Positions 8,751 through 17,587 of a stretch of DNA of 64,000 nt are shown piece by piece (positions within the stretch are counted from its first letter, which is position 1; each line of letters begins with the position of its first letter). The translations under genes were made by a program, and so were the position numbers. The notes beneath the pieces were generated by a model that saw nothing but the letters and a program-made list of their open reading frames with translations, was not told the origin of the DNA and made no database searches. This DNA is from Ancylobacter rudongensis. GTDB taxonomy: Bacteria > Pseudomonadota > Alphaproteobacteria > Rhizobiales > Xanthobacteraceae. Where the stretch lies: NCBI RefSeq assembly GCF_900100155.1, contig NZ_FMTP01000002.1, positions 372,001-436,000 of the forward strand, written 5' to 3'.

Positions 8751-9653
8751 GTGAGCGCGCCTTCCCCGCCTTTTCATTCGCTGACCTCGCGGTTGACGGT
8801 GGACGGCCGCCCAAGGCTGGTCGGCGTCGAGATCGAGTTCACCCGTCTGTCCGAACGCAAGGCCGCCGAATGCCTGCGGGGATTACTCGGCGGCATGGTC
8901 GAGGAAGAGGACCCGCACGCCTTTCGGCTCCGGGGCTCGCGGCTCGGCGATATCGGCGTTGAGCTGGACATGCGCCATGTCCATCCCCGGCGCAACGGGC
9001 CAGGGCGCTGGCTGGCACCGCCGCTCTCCACCTGGCTCGGCGCGGCGGTGCAGGCCTTCGTGCCGCGGGAGATGATCACCGGGCCGCTGGCGCCGGAGCG
9101 GCTCGGCGAGATCGACACGGTCACGCAGAGGCTGCGCGGGGCGGGAGCAGGCGGCGAAGGCGCAATCCTGAGCGATTCGCTCGGTCTGCATTTCAACATC
9201 ATGCCGGTGGCAACCGATGCGCCCGCCTTGCTGAGGCTGCTGCAGGCCTATCTGGTGCTGGAGCCTGGCCTGCGCGCGGAAAGCCTCACCAGCCGGCTGG
9301 AGCGCTTTCACGCGCCGCCGCCCTATCCGGCGGCCTATATCAGGCGGACGCTTTCGCCCAACTACCGACCCGACATTGAGCAACTGTGCGCGGACTATCT
9401 GGCCGCCAATCCGACGCGCAAGCGGTCGCTGGATTTGCTGCCGCTCTTCCTGCAGCTGTTTCCCCATCAGGTAGGCCCACGCATTCGCGGCAAGGTGAAG
9501 CCGCGCGCCGTGCTGCACTATCGGCTGCCGCTGGCCTATGTGGGCCGGCCCGGCTGGAGCCTGGCGGCGGACTGGAACCGTTGGGTCGCTGTCGAGGCGC
9601 TCGCCGCCGATCCGGACCGGCTCGCCGAGGCGTGCCGGCGGGCCAGTGGCTAG
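8751..9653 (+). CDS. Amidoligase-family (COOH-NH2 ligase fold) protein
   Basis: About 300 residues. The diagnostic feature is LVGVEIEFTRL near residues 23-33, the conserved VEIEF strand of the amidoligase branch of the glutamine-synthetase-like COOH-NH2 ligases. It is followed by a basic/acidic GDIGVELDMRHVHP strand, a SDSLGLHFNIMP segment with the expected LHxN motif, and a late KVKPRAVLHYRLP strand. Such enzymes are predicted to join a carboxylate and an amine using ATP, often to make peptide tags or modified cell-wall or storage compounds. A GTG start at 8751 is chosen because the upstream extension to 8679 is Arg-rich and overlaps the tRNA flank. No glutamine amidotransferase partner, common in this family, is adjacent. 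Confidence 0.72.
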   Translation: MSAPSPPFHSLTSRLTVDGRPRLVGVEIEFTRLSERKAAECLRGLLGGMVEEEDPHAFRLRGSRLGDIGVELDMRHVHPRRNGPGRWLAPPLSTWLGAAVQAFVPREMITGPLAPERLGEIDTVTQRLRGAGAGGEGAILSDSLGLHFNIMPVATDAPALLRLLQAYLVLEPGLRAESLTSRLERFHAPPPYPAAYIRRTLSPNYRPDIEQLCADYLAANPTRKRSLDLLPLFLQLFPHQVGPRIRGKVKPRAVLHYRLPLAYVGRPGWSLAADWNRWVAVEALAADPDRLAEACRRASG

Positions 9654-9677
9654 AACATTACAAGCCCGCCGAGGGTT

Positions 9678-10223
9678 TCAGCTGGCGATCGCCACGGCCA
9701 CCGGGCCATGCCCACCCTTTCCCAACGCGCGGGGATTGAGCCGCTTTTCGGCCAGCTGGCGCATCGTCTCCGCCGTCCGCTGATGCTGGACCAACCCGGC
9801 CTGGAGCAGCCGCGCGCAGTCAGGGCGCCCGACAGCGTCGAGCCAACCCATCAATGTGGTGTAGCGACCCGATGTGTAGATCGCGGCCGACTCGACGGCA
9901 CCGGCGATGGCCGTATCGAGCACACGGCAGTCGTCTATCTCGCCGGAAAGCTCCTCCGCACCGATGAAGATGCCGTCAATCGCCGGGCTCTCCGCCACCT
10001 GCGGCCGGCAGTCACGCCGCCGACAGACCTGCTCGATTTGGGCGAGGTTGGCGGTGCCGGCGTTCGCACACTGATCCAGTGCCTGCCCGAGAGCTGTGTC
10101 CGAGGCCTTGCCAGCCATGATCGCCAGTGTCTTGGCGACCCGGCGCTCGGTGTAGAGAAGCTCGCCCAGACCCTGGACGAGGAGATCATCGAATGACCTG
10201 ATATCTTTCGAGAGCAGTCCCAT
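9678..10223 (-). CDS. YciE/YciF ferroxidase-like (DUF892) stress protein
   Basis: A 181-residue four-helix-bundle, ferritin-like protein. The opening MGLLSKDIRSFDDLLVQGLG and the TERRVAKTLAIMA helix are typical of the YciF/DUF892 family, and acidic helices with VLDTAIAGAVESAAIY follow. Members are induced by general stress and are thought to bind di-iron. The ATG at 10223 has a GGAGG-like ribosome binding site 6-7 bases upstream, so an upstream extension to 10268 is rejected. A near-perfect EcfG-type promoter (GGAAC-N17-CGTT) sits 52 bases upstream, pointing to the alphaproteobacterial general stress response. Confidence 0.85.
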   Translation of the reverse strand: MGLLSKDIRSFDDLLVQGLGELLYTERRVAKTLAIMAGKASDTALGQALDQCANAGTANLAQIEQVCRRRDCRPQVAESPAIDGIFIGAEELSGEIDDCRVLDTAIAGAVESAAIYTSGRYTTLMGWLDAVGRPDCARLLQAGLVQHQRTAETMRQLAEKRLNPRALGKGGHGPVAVAIAS

Positions 10224-10274
10224 GGCACATCCTCCCGCCGTGACTGAAGGTCGGGAGAACCCGGCCATTCGCGA

Positions 10275-10300
10275 AACGCCTGGGTGGCCAGCCGGGTTCC
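10275..10300 (-). promoter_or_regulatory. EcfG-type general stress promoter of the YciF-like gene
   Basis: Read on the minus strand, GGAAC (10300-10296) and CGTT (10278-10275) are separated by 17 bases, matching the alphaproteobacterial sigma-EcfG consensus GGAAC-N16/17-CGTT exactly. The start codon lies 52 bases downstream. The match is seen directly; its use is inferred from the known regulation of this gene family. Confidence 0.75.
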
Positions 10301-10321
10301 ATGCTCGTTAGGCCGATAGTA

Positions 10322-10936
10322 TTAGGCCGGAGCGAAGGTGCCATCCGGGCGCAGTTTTTCGAGCACGCCAGTGGCAACGGCGAAATAGGCGCCCTGCAAG
10401 GTGAGCCGGCCATCCTCGATCCGCTCGCGCACCCAGGGAAAGGTCTCGAGATTGCGCAGGGAGAGCTTGACGCACTGATATTCGAGAATGGTCCGGCGCT
10501 CGGCAGGATCGTCGCTGAGCTTCAGCGCGATGTCGCGGGCCGGGCCGCCGATGCGTATCCAGTCCGGCAGAAAGTCCTGCGCCTGCGGCGGCGCCCCGTC
10601 GACCAGTGCGCCAGCACCGCCGCACAGCGCATGGCCGAGCACCACGATCTCGCGCACTTCGAGAACCCGCACGGCAAACTCGATCGCCGCGCTGGTCCCG
10701 TGGTGCAGGTGGTCGGGGATGGTGTAGGGCGGAACCAGATTGGCGACGTTGCGGACGACGAAAAGCTCGCCCGGCCCCGCATCGAAGATCATGGACGGAT
10801 CGACGCGGCTGTCGGAGCAGGCAATGACCAGCGTCTCGGGCTTCTGCCCAAGAGCCGCCAGCCGTTCAAAAAGCGCCTTGCGTTCCGGCCAGGCGGTGAC
10901 GCGAAATCGGCGATAGCCGTCGAGCAGTTTGTCCAT
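10322..10936 (-). CDS. Beta-class carbonic anhydrase
   Basis: A 204-residue beta-carbonic anhydrase that interconverts CO2 and bicarbonate. The zinc ligands are visible as C40 (ACSDSRVDP), H102 and C105 (LGHALCGG); the D42-R44 dyad of the CSDSR motif is intact. Length and motif spacing are normal for the family. It is divergent from the MBL-fold hydrolase gene (110-base gap), which probably holds both promoters, and its stop is 98 bases from the start of the YciF-like gene on the same strand. Confidence 0.95.
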   Translation of the reverse strand: MDKLLDGYRRFRVTAWPERKALFERLAALGQKPETLVIACSDSRVDPSMIFDAGPGELFVVRNVANLVPPYTIPDHLHHGTSAAIEFAVRVLEVREIVVLGHALCGGAGALVDGAPPQAQDFLPDWIRIGGPARDIALKLSDDPAERRTILEYQCVKLSLRNLETFPWVRERIEDGRLTLQGAYFAVATGVLEKLRPDGTFAPA

Positions 10937-11046
10937 CCCTCATCCTTGCGATAGGCAGTCCGCGCAGTAGCTGAATAGACGTGCCGGGGCCGGCGCGCAA
11001 ACGGGGCGGAGCCGACGCGCGGAGCGGCTGCCGCAAGAGGCATGCC

Positions 11047-11958
11047 ATGGCGGAAGACATTCCCTTCGACCGGCGCTTCGACGCCCTGCCAGGGGTGGTA
11101 GACGAGGTGGCACCTGGCGTGCGCCGGGTGCTGGCGCCCAATCCCGGGCCGTTCACCTTCACCGGCACCTGCACCTATATCGTCGGACGCGGCGAGGTGG
11201 CGATCATCGACCCGGGACCGGACGACGCCTCGCATGTCGCTGCCGTGCTGGCGGCGGTGCGCGGAGAGAGGGTGACGCACCTCTTCCTGACCCATACCCA
11301 TCGCGACCATAGTGGCGCACTGGCGGCGCTGAAGGCGGCGACGGGGGCGCCGACCTATGGCGAGGGACCGCACCGCTCCGCCCGCCCGCTGCACGCGCAG
11401 GAGATCCCCGCTCTCGACTCCGCCGGTGACCGGGCCTTCCTGCCCGATGTCGCACTGGCCGACGGCACCCGGGTCCAGGGCACTGACTGGACGCTCACGG
11501 CATTGGCAACGCCGGGCCATACCGCCAATCATATGGCCTTCGTGCTGGAGCAGGCGGCCGCCATCTTTGTCGGCGATCATGTTATGGGCTGGTCCACTAC
11601 CGTGGTGGCCCCACCCGACGGCTCGATGAACGACTACATGCACTCGCTGCGCCGGCTCGGAGAGCGGCCAGAGACACTGTATCTTCCAGGCCATGGCGGG
11701 GTGATCACGCGGGGCCCGGCCTTCGTGGAGCGCTTCCTTCGTCACCGCCAGGCCCGCGAGACGGCCATCTTGCGGGCGCTCGAACGGGGCCCGCGCGCGA
11801 TACCGGAGATCGTGCGGGCGATCTATTTCGGCCTCGACCCCCGGCTTGCCGGCGCGGCGGGCTTGTCCACCCTGGCCCACCTTGAGGACCTGGTGGAGCG
11901 CGGCGACGTGGTCACGGAGGGCCCTGCCACGCTCACGGGCCTCTACCGTCTGCCCTGA
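11047..11958 (+). CDS. Metallo-beta-lactamase-fold hydrolase, LACTB2-like
   Basis: A 303-residue MBL-fold protein. The zinc site THTHRDHSG is complete (H83, H85, D87, H88), with later GHTANHM and PGHGG histidine motifs. The C-terminal 70 residues (FLRHRQARETAILRALERGP onward) form the winged-helix extension typical of the LACTB2/hydroxyacylglutathione-hydrolase-like branch, whose human member acts as an RNA nuclease; the bacterial role is not settled. The ATG at 11047 is chosen because the protein then begins shortly before the first strand; the 66-base upstream extension is Arg/Gly-rich. Confidence 0.87.
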   Translation: MAEDIPFDRRFDALPGVVDEVAPGVRRVLAPNPGPFTFTGTCTYIVGRGEVAIIDPGPDDASHVAAVLAAVRGERVTHLFLTHTHRDHSGALAALKAATGAPTYGEGPHRSARPLHAQEIPALDSAGDRAFLPDVALADGTRVQGTDWTLTALATPGHTANHMAFVLEQAAAIFVGDHVMGWSTTVVAPPDGSMNDYMHSLRRLGERPETLYLPGHGGVITRGPAFVERFLRHRQARETAILRALERGPRAIPEIVRAIYFGLDPRLAGAAGLSTLAHLEDLVERGDVVTEGPATLTGLYRLP

Positions 11959-12022
11959 GCCGCGCTAGCACCGGCCTGCTCTCCAGGTCGCCTGGACGGC
12001 CGGTCGGGGGCGCTGAGCCACC

Positions 12023-12814
12023 TCAGCGGCGCAGCGGGCGGCCCTGCTGGTCGGCGAGTTCGGCGAAGAGCTGGGAAATGCGCCGGGCGTTGGAGCCGAA
12101 ATCGACATCACCGCTGCGCGCCGTGGAGCGCATGTCGACCCGCGTGCCGGTCGCGATCGGGCGAACACGAATCACCAGATCATCGCGCAGGCCGAAGGGC
12201 AGGCTGCGGGCCACGGCCTCGACGCGGCCGTCACGGCCCTCGCGCGGCGGCACCGCATCGACGATCAGCCATTTATGGCGCTTGGCCAACAGCAGCAGCC
12301 CACGGAATATCTCGTCAGGTGGCGCATCGAAAGTCATCGGCTTGATCCCAGGATAGAGATCGAGCTGCACCCCCGCCAGCCTGTCGCCCGGATAGACCAG
12401 GCTGTTGGCGACGCGCGAGCGAACCGCACCGAGCGTGACGAAATCAGGCGGATCCACCGTGTCGGTGGTCACATCGGGCAGGTTGCGCACGCCCATGCCG
12501 AAGGCGGCCAGGGTGGCCGTCGGCACGATGAGCACCAGCGCCAGCAAGACGGCACCGATGACGCGCCATAGCCCCTTCAGCCCCTCGGCCCAGATCACCA
12601 CGAAGCCCGCCAGCGCCAGCCCCAACGCCAGCGCCGCCACGCCCACCCCGGCCAGCACGGTATATAGCGCGCTGCGGAAATCGAGCGTCTCGGTCGCGTA
12701 GAGCACGGCGCCGATGAAAGTCACGGGAAAGGCGAAGATGGCGGTGCGCAGACTCCAGACGGCGAGCCGCGACATGCGCTCCTCAATATAAAGCCGTCGG
12801 CGGATCACTGCCAT
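12023..12814 (-). CDS. DUF1499 membrane protein
   Basis: A 263-residue protein with three transmembrane helices in the first half (about residues 20-40, 48-75 and 82-108) and a C-terminal DUF1499 domain (residues 120-255), recognised by NLPDVTTDTVDPPDF, the AVPPREGRDGRVEAVARS strand and DDLVIRVRP. The function of DUF1499 is unknown. It converges with the MBL-fold gene and lies 16 bases after the HAD phosphatase gene on the same strand, so it is probably co-transcribed with it. Both ATG 12814 and an internal ATG (MSRLAVWSLR, 12775) are possible starts. Confidence 0.8.
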   Translation of the reverse strand: MAVIRRRLYIEERMSRLAVWSLRTAIFAFPVTFIGAVLYATETLDFRSALYTVLAGVGVAALALGLALAGFVVIWAEGLKGLWRVIGAVLLALVLIVPTATLAAFGMGVRNLPDVTTDTVDPPDFVTLGAVRSRVANSLVYPGDRLAGVQLDLYPGIKPMTFDAPPDEIFRGLLLLAKRHKWLIVDAVPPREGRDGRVEAVARSLPFGLRDDLVIRVRPIATGTRVDMRSTARSGDVDFGSNARRISQLFAELADQQGRPLRR

Positions 12815-12830
12815 ATTTCCCCCGCTCGCC

Positions 12831-13601
12831 TCACGCCAAGGCGACCTGGACCTCCGCCGCGCCGAGGATCAACGCGGCGAGTTCCTCTACAGTGTCGACG
12901 ACGAGGTCGGCCTCATGAGCGAAATCGTCCACCGGTGCGGGACCGCACCGCACAAGGACCGCCATCGCGCCGGCGGCACGGGCAGTTTCAAGATCATGCC
13001 GGGTATCGCCCACCAGCGCGATGGCGGCCGGGGGCAGGCCGGTCAGCGCGGCGAAGGCCTGCACCATGCCGGGCGCTGGCTTCGAGCCATAACCCGAATC
13101 ATGGCCATAGACGGCGCTCAGATAGGGCGAAAGGCCGAGACGGTCGGCCTGCAGACGCGCATTCGGCTCCGCGTCATTGGTGGCAATGCCGAGCGGCAGG
13201 CCGAAAGCGTGCAGTCGCGCCAGCGTTTCAGCAGGCCGCCCGATGGGGGTCAGGAATCGTTCTCCTTCTTCGCAGAAGAGAAGGTCGACCTGATGATAGA
13301 AGGCCGCATCAGCCACGCGCGTCAGAATCTCCGCCCAGAGCGGACCGTATTGGCGCGAGGAACCGGCGATAAGTGGCGAGGTCTGCAGGAATCGCCGTTC
13401 ATGGGCGACATAGTGGCTGGCGTGGAACAGCCGTTCCAGCGTTTCGCCTTCGTCTCCCGCTAGACGCCGCATCACCGCACCGGCGGCGGGTCCCCAGGTA
13501 TGGTCAAAGTCGACAAGAGTACCATCCTTGTCGAACAGAATGGCGCGTGGCGCGTTCACTGTCTGTCGCAATCCGGTTGGTCCGGGCCTGTAAGCCGGCA
13601 T
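12831..13601 (-). CDS. HAD-superfamily phosphatase (phosphoglycolate phosphatase-like)
   Basis: A 256-residue class IA haloacid dehalogenase-type phosphatase. Motif I FDKDGTLVDF supplies the nucleophile and acid Asp (D24, D26), motif III is YGSKPAPGM, and motif IV is VGDTRHDLETARAAG. This set matches phosphoglycolate phosphatases and related sugar-phosphate phosphatases; the substrate is not certain. A GTG at 13559 giving MNAPRAILFDKDG is an equally reasonable start and would place motif I near residue 10, as usual. The gene is divergent from, and in its longest form close to, the extensin-like gene. Confidence 0.88.
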   Translation of the reverse strand: MPAYRPGPTGLRQTVNAPRAILFDKDGTLVDFDHTWGPAAGAVMRRLAGDEGETLERLFHASHYVAHERRFLQTSPLIAGSSRQYGPLWAEILTRVADAAFYHQVDLLFCEEGERFLTPIGRPAETLARLHAFGLPLGIATNDAEPNARLQADRLGLSPYLSAVYGHDSGYGSKPAPGMVQAFAALTGLPPAAIALVGDTRHDLETARAAGAMAVLVRCGPAPVDDFAHEADLVVDTVEELAALILGAAEVQVALA

Positions 13602-13616
13602 TGGAGGCCTGATAGC

Positions 13617-14990
13617 ATGGATTTTCCCCGGCTCCCATCCGGCCCCGGCTTTCCCCTCTTGCGTCTCCCCGCACTCGTGGCGGGCCTCGCGTTCCTGCTG
13701 GCAGGTAGCTTGGCACTCTCGGCAGAGCCGGTTCAGGAGCTGAAGCAGTCGATCGACCAGGCGGGCACCGCCGTCAACCGCCAGCTCGGTGAATGGCTTG
13801 GCGTGGCGCCCGAAAGGCCTGCCCGACGCAAGGCGTCGACAAAGCCAAGGGCAAGCGCCAGCATACCGCTTCCGCGCCCCCGCCCGCAGGATATAGCGGC
13901 CGCGACGGCGGCGGGCACAGCGGCGGAGGCCACCTCGGCCACGCCAGTCGATGCTACCGAAACCGCAAGCGCCCCAACGGACACTGACGTTTCTGCTCCC
14001 GTGACACTGGCGTCGCCCGCCTCCCCTGTGGTCCCGGTGGAGCCGCGCCCGAGCCGCAGGGACCAGGCTATCGCGGCATCGCCTGCGCCGGAAAGCGTCA
14101 CAGGGCCGGATGAGACACCTTCGCCGCAGGTCCGCCCGGACACGCCATCAGAGCCAGCTGGAGCGGCCGCCGTCCCTCTCCCCACGCCCGGGCCGGAGCG
14201 CCAGTTGGCCGCTCTTCCGCCCGTGCCGCCCTCGCCCCCGATCCCTGCACCCACCGACGCGCCGCAGGCCAGCGCCGCCCTGCCTACCATCTGCCCGGAA
14301 CTCTCGAATGAAGACCTCGGTGTCTTCACCCCCGTTGCGGTCACGGCCACCAACACGGCCTGCACCGTCGACCGGGGCGTCAGCCTTTCCGCCGTGCGGA
14401 TGAAGGATGGCCGGCTGGTGACGCTGGAGCCAGCGGCAACACTTCGCTGCGAGATGGCTGCCGCCGTTGCGCGCTGGGTGCGCGAAGGGGTGGAGCCCGC
14501 CGTCGCCACGCTCGGCGCGCCGCTCGACAAGGTGCTGGTCGCCGCCTCGCAGCAATGCCGTCCCCGCAATCGCGTGGCCGGCGCCAAAATCAGCGAGCAT
14601 GGCAGGGGCAACGCCATCGACACCCGCGGCTATGTGCTGAAGGATGGTCGGCGCTTCATCATCGGCGCGCCTGCGCCGGGCAGCGCTGACCAGCCGATGC
14701 CGGTCGCCTTCCAGGAATTGCTGAAGGCAAGCGCCTGCGCGGAGTTCACCACCATCCTCGGGCCCGGCTCGGATGGCTATCACGAGTTGCACCTGCATGT
14801 GGACCGGGCCGAGCGGCGCAGCAGGGCGGTGCTCTGCCGCTGGGCCGTCGAGGCGAAGGCCAAGGTGCCGAGCCCGCCGAAAAGGCCGGATATTCCCGCC
14901 GCGACTGACGATGGGGAAGATGCCGAGAGAGCGGATCACCCAGCCCCGGAGGGCGCTTCGGCCACCGAAAACCCCGGCACAAGTCAATAG
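13617..14990 (+). CDS. Secreted extensin-like C-terminal domain protein
   Basis: A 457-residue exported protein. A signal peptide lies at residues 1-40 (hydrophobic LPALVAGLAFLLAGSLAL). Residues 75-220 are low-complexity Pro/Ala/Thr/Ser, resembling a cell-wall spacer. The C-terminal half is the bacterial extensin-like domain: CPELSNEDLGVFTPV, then CEMAAAVARWV, QQCRPRN, and a KISEHGRGNAIDTRGY motif whose His and Asp resemble the metal site of the D-Ala-D-Ala peptidase/LAS fold, and HELHLHVDRAERR. A role in peptidoglycan handling is likely but unproven. Paired cysteines suggest periplasmic disulfides. Confidence 0.85.
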   Translation: MDFPRLPSGPGFPLLRLPALVAGLAFLLAGSLALSAEPVQELKQSIDQAGTAVNRQLGEWLGVAPERPARRKASTKPRASASIPLPRPRPQDIAAATAAGTAAEATSATPVDATETASAPTDTDVSAPVTLASPASPVVPVEPRPSRRDQAIAASPAPESVTGPDETPSPQVRPDTPSEPAGAAAVPLPTPGPERQLAALPPVPPSPPIPAPTDAPQASAALPTICPELSNEDLGVFTPVAVTATNTACTVDRGVSLSAVRMKDGRLVTLEPAATLRCEMAAAVARWVREGVEPAVATLGAPLDKVLVAASQQCRPRNRVAGAKISEHGRGNAIDTRGYVLKDGRRFIIGAPAPGSADQPMPVAFQELLKASACAEFTTILGPGSDGYHELHLHVDRAERRSRAVLCRWAVEAKAKVPSPPKRPDIPAATDDGEDAERADHPAPEGASATENPGTSQ

Positions 14991-15081
14991 GAATGCACGT
15001 CCGACCAAGGGCGCGCTTCCGGCGCGCCCGCCGGCGCTTTAGGGTGGGATCCGGTTCCACCCGGCCGGCGGAGTAGCTGCC

Positions 15082-16464
15082 ATGCTTACCAATCTTCAGG
15101 CTCGCGACGTCGAGACCCTTATCCACCCCTATACCAATCTCGCCAGCATTCGCGAGACCGGGCCGCTCATCCTCGAACGCGGCAAGGGCGTGTGGGTGCA
15201 CGATGTCGACGGCAAGCCCTATCTCGAAGGCATGGCCGGGCTCTGGTGCACGGCGCTAGGCTATGGCAACGACGAACTGGTCGATGCCGCGGCGACGCAG
15301 ATGCGCAAGCTGCCCTTCACCCACATCTTCGGCGGCAAGAGCCACGATCCCGCGATCGAGCTGGCGGAAAAGCTGAAGGAGATGGCCCCGGTGCCGATCT
15401 CCAAGGTATTTTTCACCAATTCCGGCTCCGAAGCCAACGACACCCAGATGAAGCTCGTCTGGTACATGAACAATGCGCTGGGCCGGCCGAAGAAGAAGAA
15501 GATCATCTCCCGCATGCGCGCCTATCACGGCGTGACCATCGCTTCGGCCTCGCTGACCGGCCTTGCCGGCAACCATAACGACTTCGACCTGCCTATCGCC
15601 GGCGTGCGGCACACCAGCTGCCCGCACTATTACCGGCTGGCGGAAGCGGGGGAGAGCGAGGAGGACTTCGCCACCCGCCTCGCCGCTGACCTGGAAGCCC
15701 TCATCATCGCCGAGGGTCCGGAGACGGTCGCCGCCTTCATCGCCGAGCCTGTGATGGGCGCCGGCGGGGTGATCGTGCCGCCCAAGACCTACTATCCGAA
15801 GATCCAGGCCGTGCTGAAGAAGTACGACGTGTTCTTCATCGGCGACGAGGTCATCACCGGCTTCGGGCGCCTGGGCACCGCCTTCGGCAGCGAAGCGATG
15901 GAGATGCAGCCCGATTCGATCTCGGTGGCCAAGGCGCTCTCCTCCGCCTACCAGCCGATCGGCGCGGTGATGATCCCGGAGATGATGTATGAGGCCATGC
16001 TGACCGAGAGCACCAAGCTCGGCAATTTCGGCCATGGCTACACCTATTCCGGCCACCCGGTGGCCGCCGCCGTGGCGGTGAAGACGCTGGAGATCTATGA
16101 GCGCGAGAGCATCTTTGAGCGGGTGCGGGCGAAGATTCCGCAGTTCGACGCCCGCTGCGCTGCGCTGGAAGATCACCCGCTGGTGGGCGAGGCCCGCCGC
16201 AAGGGGCTGGTGGCCGGCATTGAGCTGGTGGCGGACAAGAAGACCAAACACCAGTTCGACCCCAAGCTCGCCATGGCGGCCAAGTGCGTCGCCTTCTGCC
16301 AGCAGGAAGGGTTGATCCTGCGCAACGTGTTCAGCGACGCCGTCACCATCTGCCCGCCGCTGGTCATTTCCCCGGCGGAGATCGACGAATTGTTCGACCG
16401 CCTCACCCGGGCCCTCGACAAGACGCTGGACTATGCCGTGCGCGAGAACCTGCTGGCGGCGTGA
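15082..16464 (+). CDS. Class III PLP-dependent aminotransferase (omega-amino acid:pyruvate type)
   Basis: A 460-residue fold-type I transaminase. The Schiff-base lysine is K284 in SVAKALSSAYQPIGAV, the PLP-pyridine Asp is D255 in FIGDEVITGFGR, and the phosphate-binding NSGSEAND segment is at 113-120. The family moves amino groups from omega-amino acids, amines or aspartate-like donors to pyruvate or 2-oxoglutarate; the donor cannot be read here. The gene is monocistronic, followed by an intergenic palindrome and a strong bidirectional hairpin before the convergent L,D-transpeptidase gene. Confidence 0.93.
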   Translation: MLTNLQARDVETLIHPYTNLASIRETGPLILERGKGVWVHDVDGKPYLEGMAGLWCTALGYGNDELVDAAATQMRKLPFTHIFGGKSHDPAIELAEKLKEMAPVPISKVFFTNSGSEANDTQMKLVWYMNNALGRPKKKKIISRMRAYHGVTIASASLTGLAGNHNDFDLPIAGVRHTSCPHYYRLAEAGESEEDFATRLAADLEALIIAEGPETVAAFIAEPVMGAGGVIVPPKTYYPKIQAVLKKYDVFFIGDEVITGFGRLGTAFGSEAMEMQPDSISVAKALSSAYQPIGAVMIPEMMYEAMLTESTKLGNFGHGYTYSGHPVAAAVAVKTLEIYERESIFERVRAKIPQFDARCAALEDHPLVGEARRKGLVAGIELVADKKTKHQFDPKLAMAAKCVAFCQQEGLILRNVFSDAVTICPPLVISPAEIDELFDRLTRALDKTLDYAVRENLLAA

Positions 16465-16488
16465 GGCGGCGACGCATTCCGATCGTCA

Positions 16489-16576
16489 TCCCCGGGCTGG
16501 ACCCGGGGATGCAGGACGTCGGGCGAGCCGCACGAAAAGACGCATCATGGCCGGGACAGGCCCGGCCATGATGTCC
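16489..16576. repeat. GC-rich intergenic palindromes
   Basis: Two adjacent inverted repeats: ATCCCCGGGCTGGACCCGGGGAT (first arm ATCCCCGGG) and ATCATGGCCGGGACAGGCCCGGCCATGAT. They lie downstream of the transaminase gene and resemble the other CCGG-type palindromes scattered between genes in this window. They can fold in RNA or DNA; no coding potential is apparent. Confidence 0.7.
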
Positions 16577-16637
16577 CCAGCCTGAATTGCCGTCTGGGAC
16601 GACGTCACCAAGGGCCCAGACTTGCCCCGCACAAACA

Positions 16638-16668
16638 AAAAGGGCGCTGCCGACGGCAGCGCCCTTTT
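16638..16668. terminator. Bidirectional rho-independent terminator
   Basis: A 14-bp perfect stem AAAAGGGCGCTGCC (16638-16651) / GGCAGCGCCCTTTT (16655-16668) with a 3-base loop, giving a T-run on either strand. It sits between the convergent transaminase and L,D-transpeptidase genes and can stop transcripts from both sides. Confidence 0.9.
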
Positions 16669-16690
16669 CATAACAACCGTGACGCCAGCG

Positions 16691-17293
16691 TCAGAGGACG
16701 ACGACGTTGGCCCCCTGCGGGACGCGGGTATAGAGGTCGATCACGTCCTCGTTGAGCATGCGGATGCAGCCCGAGGAGATCGCGAAGCCGATATATTCGG
16801 GCTGGTTGGTGCCGTGGATGCGGAACAGCGTGTCCTTGTTGCCCTGGTAGAGATAGAGGGCGCGGGCACCCATCGGGTTGTGCGGGCCAGGACCGACGAA
16901 GTTCGGAATGCCCGTGAGCCGCTGCTTGATCTCCGGGGTCGGCGTCCAGGTCGGCCATTCGGCCTTGCGCCCCACCTTGGCTTCGCCCTTGAACGCCAGG
17001 CCTTCCTCGCCGACGGTCACGCCGTAGCGGATCGCCTTGCCGTTGCCCTCGACGAGATACAGGAACTTCTTGTCCGTATCGACGACGATCGTGCCGGGCT
17101 TCTCGCTGCCGGCATAATCGACGATCGCCCGCTGATACATCTCCGGCGGCAGCACCTTCTTGTACGGCGCACTGGCCAGCAGCTTCTTGTCCCGCGGCGT
17201 CAACGACGCCTCGGGTGCCGCCTGCCGCTGTGCATTGCTGCACGCACCCAGAAGAACCGCCAACAGGACAACCGCCGCCCCGCGCAAAACCAT
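16691..17293 (-). CDS. L,D-transpeptidase lipoprotein (YkuD domain)
   Basis: A 200-residue lipoprotein. Signal peptide MVLRGAAVVLLAVLLGAC ends in the lipobox LLGAC with lipidated C18. The YkuD catalytic domain occupies residues 70-200, with the invariant HGTNQPEYIGFAISSGCIRM (catalytic His and Cys). These enzymes make 3-3 peptidoglycan cross-links or anchor proteins to peptidoglycan in the periplasm. The start at 17293 is chosen for the lipoprotein signal; a much longer upstream reading frame to 17680 lacks a signal peptide and is discarded. Confidence 0.93.
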   Translation of the reverse strand: MVLRGAAVVLLAVLLGACSNAQRQAAPEASLTPRDKKLLASAPYKKVLPPEMYQRAIVDYAGSEKPGTIVVDTDKKFLYLVEGNGKAIRYGVTVGEEGLAFKGEAKVGRKAEWPTWTPTPEIKQRLTGIPNFVGPGPHNPMGARALYLYQGNKDTLFRIHGTNQPEYIGFAISSGCIRMLNEDVIDLYTRVPQGANVVVL

Positions 17294-17587
17294 TTCCAAA
17301 GCTCCGAATCCCGCCACGCGCGCCTCGCGCGTCAAATCGCTCGCTACCCGTCGATTAGACCAAGTGCGGTCCGCCTTGAAGGGGCCACATGAGAGACACG
17401 GGTTCGTCGCCATAAGTTGTTGCGGAAAAACATCAGTTCCGTTGGAAGAGGTCGAAAAAGCCGAGAGGATGCCGGCTACGCAACGAGAGGCCTTATCTCG
17501 GACCCCAACTTTGCATATTTTTGACGCAGTCGGCGCCCACTTCGTCGGCAGCCACCCGGAGCGGGATGGTTCAACCTGGAGAACGTG

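Noticed and set aside
8514-8777. Minus-strand open frame with EWQDLNLRPPRPERGALP
   Set aside because: It is the translated complement of tRNA-Pro (8533-8609), a well-known false gene pattern.
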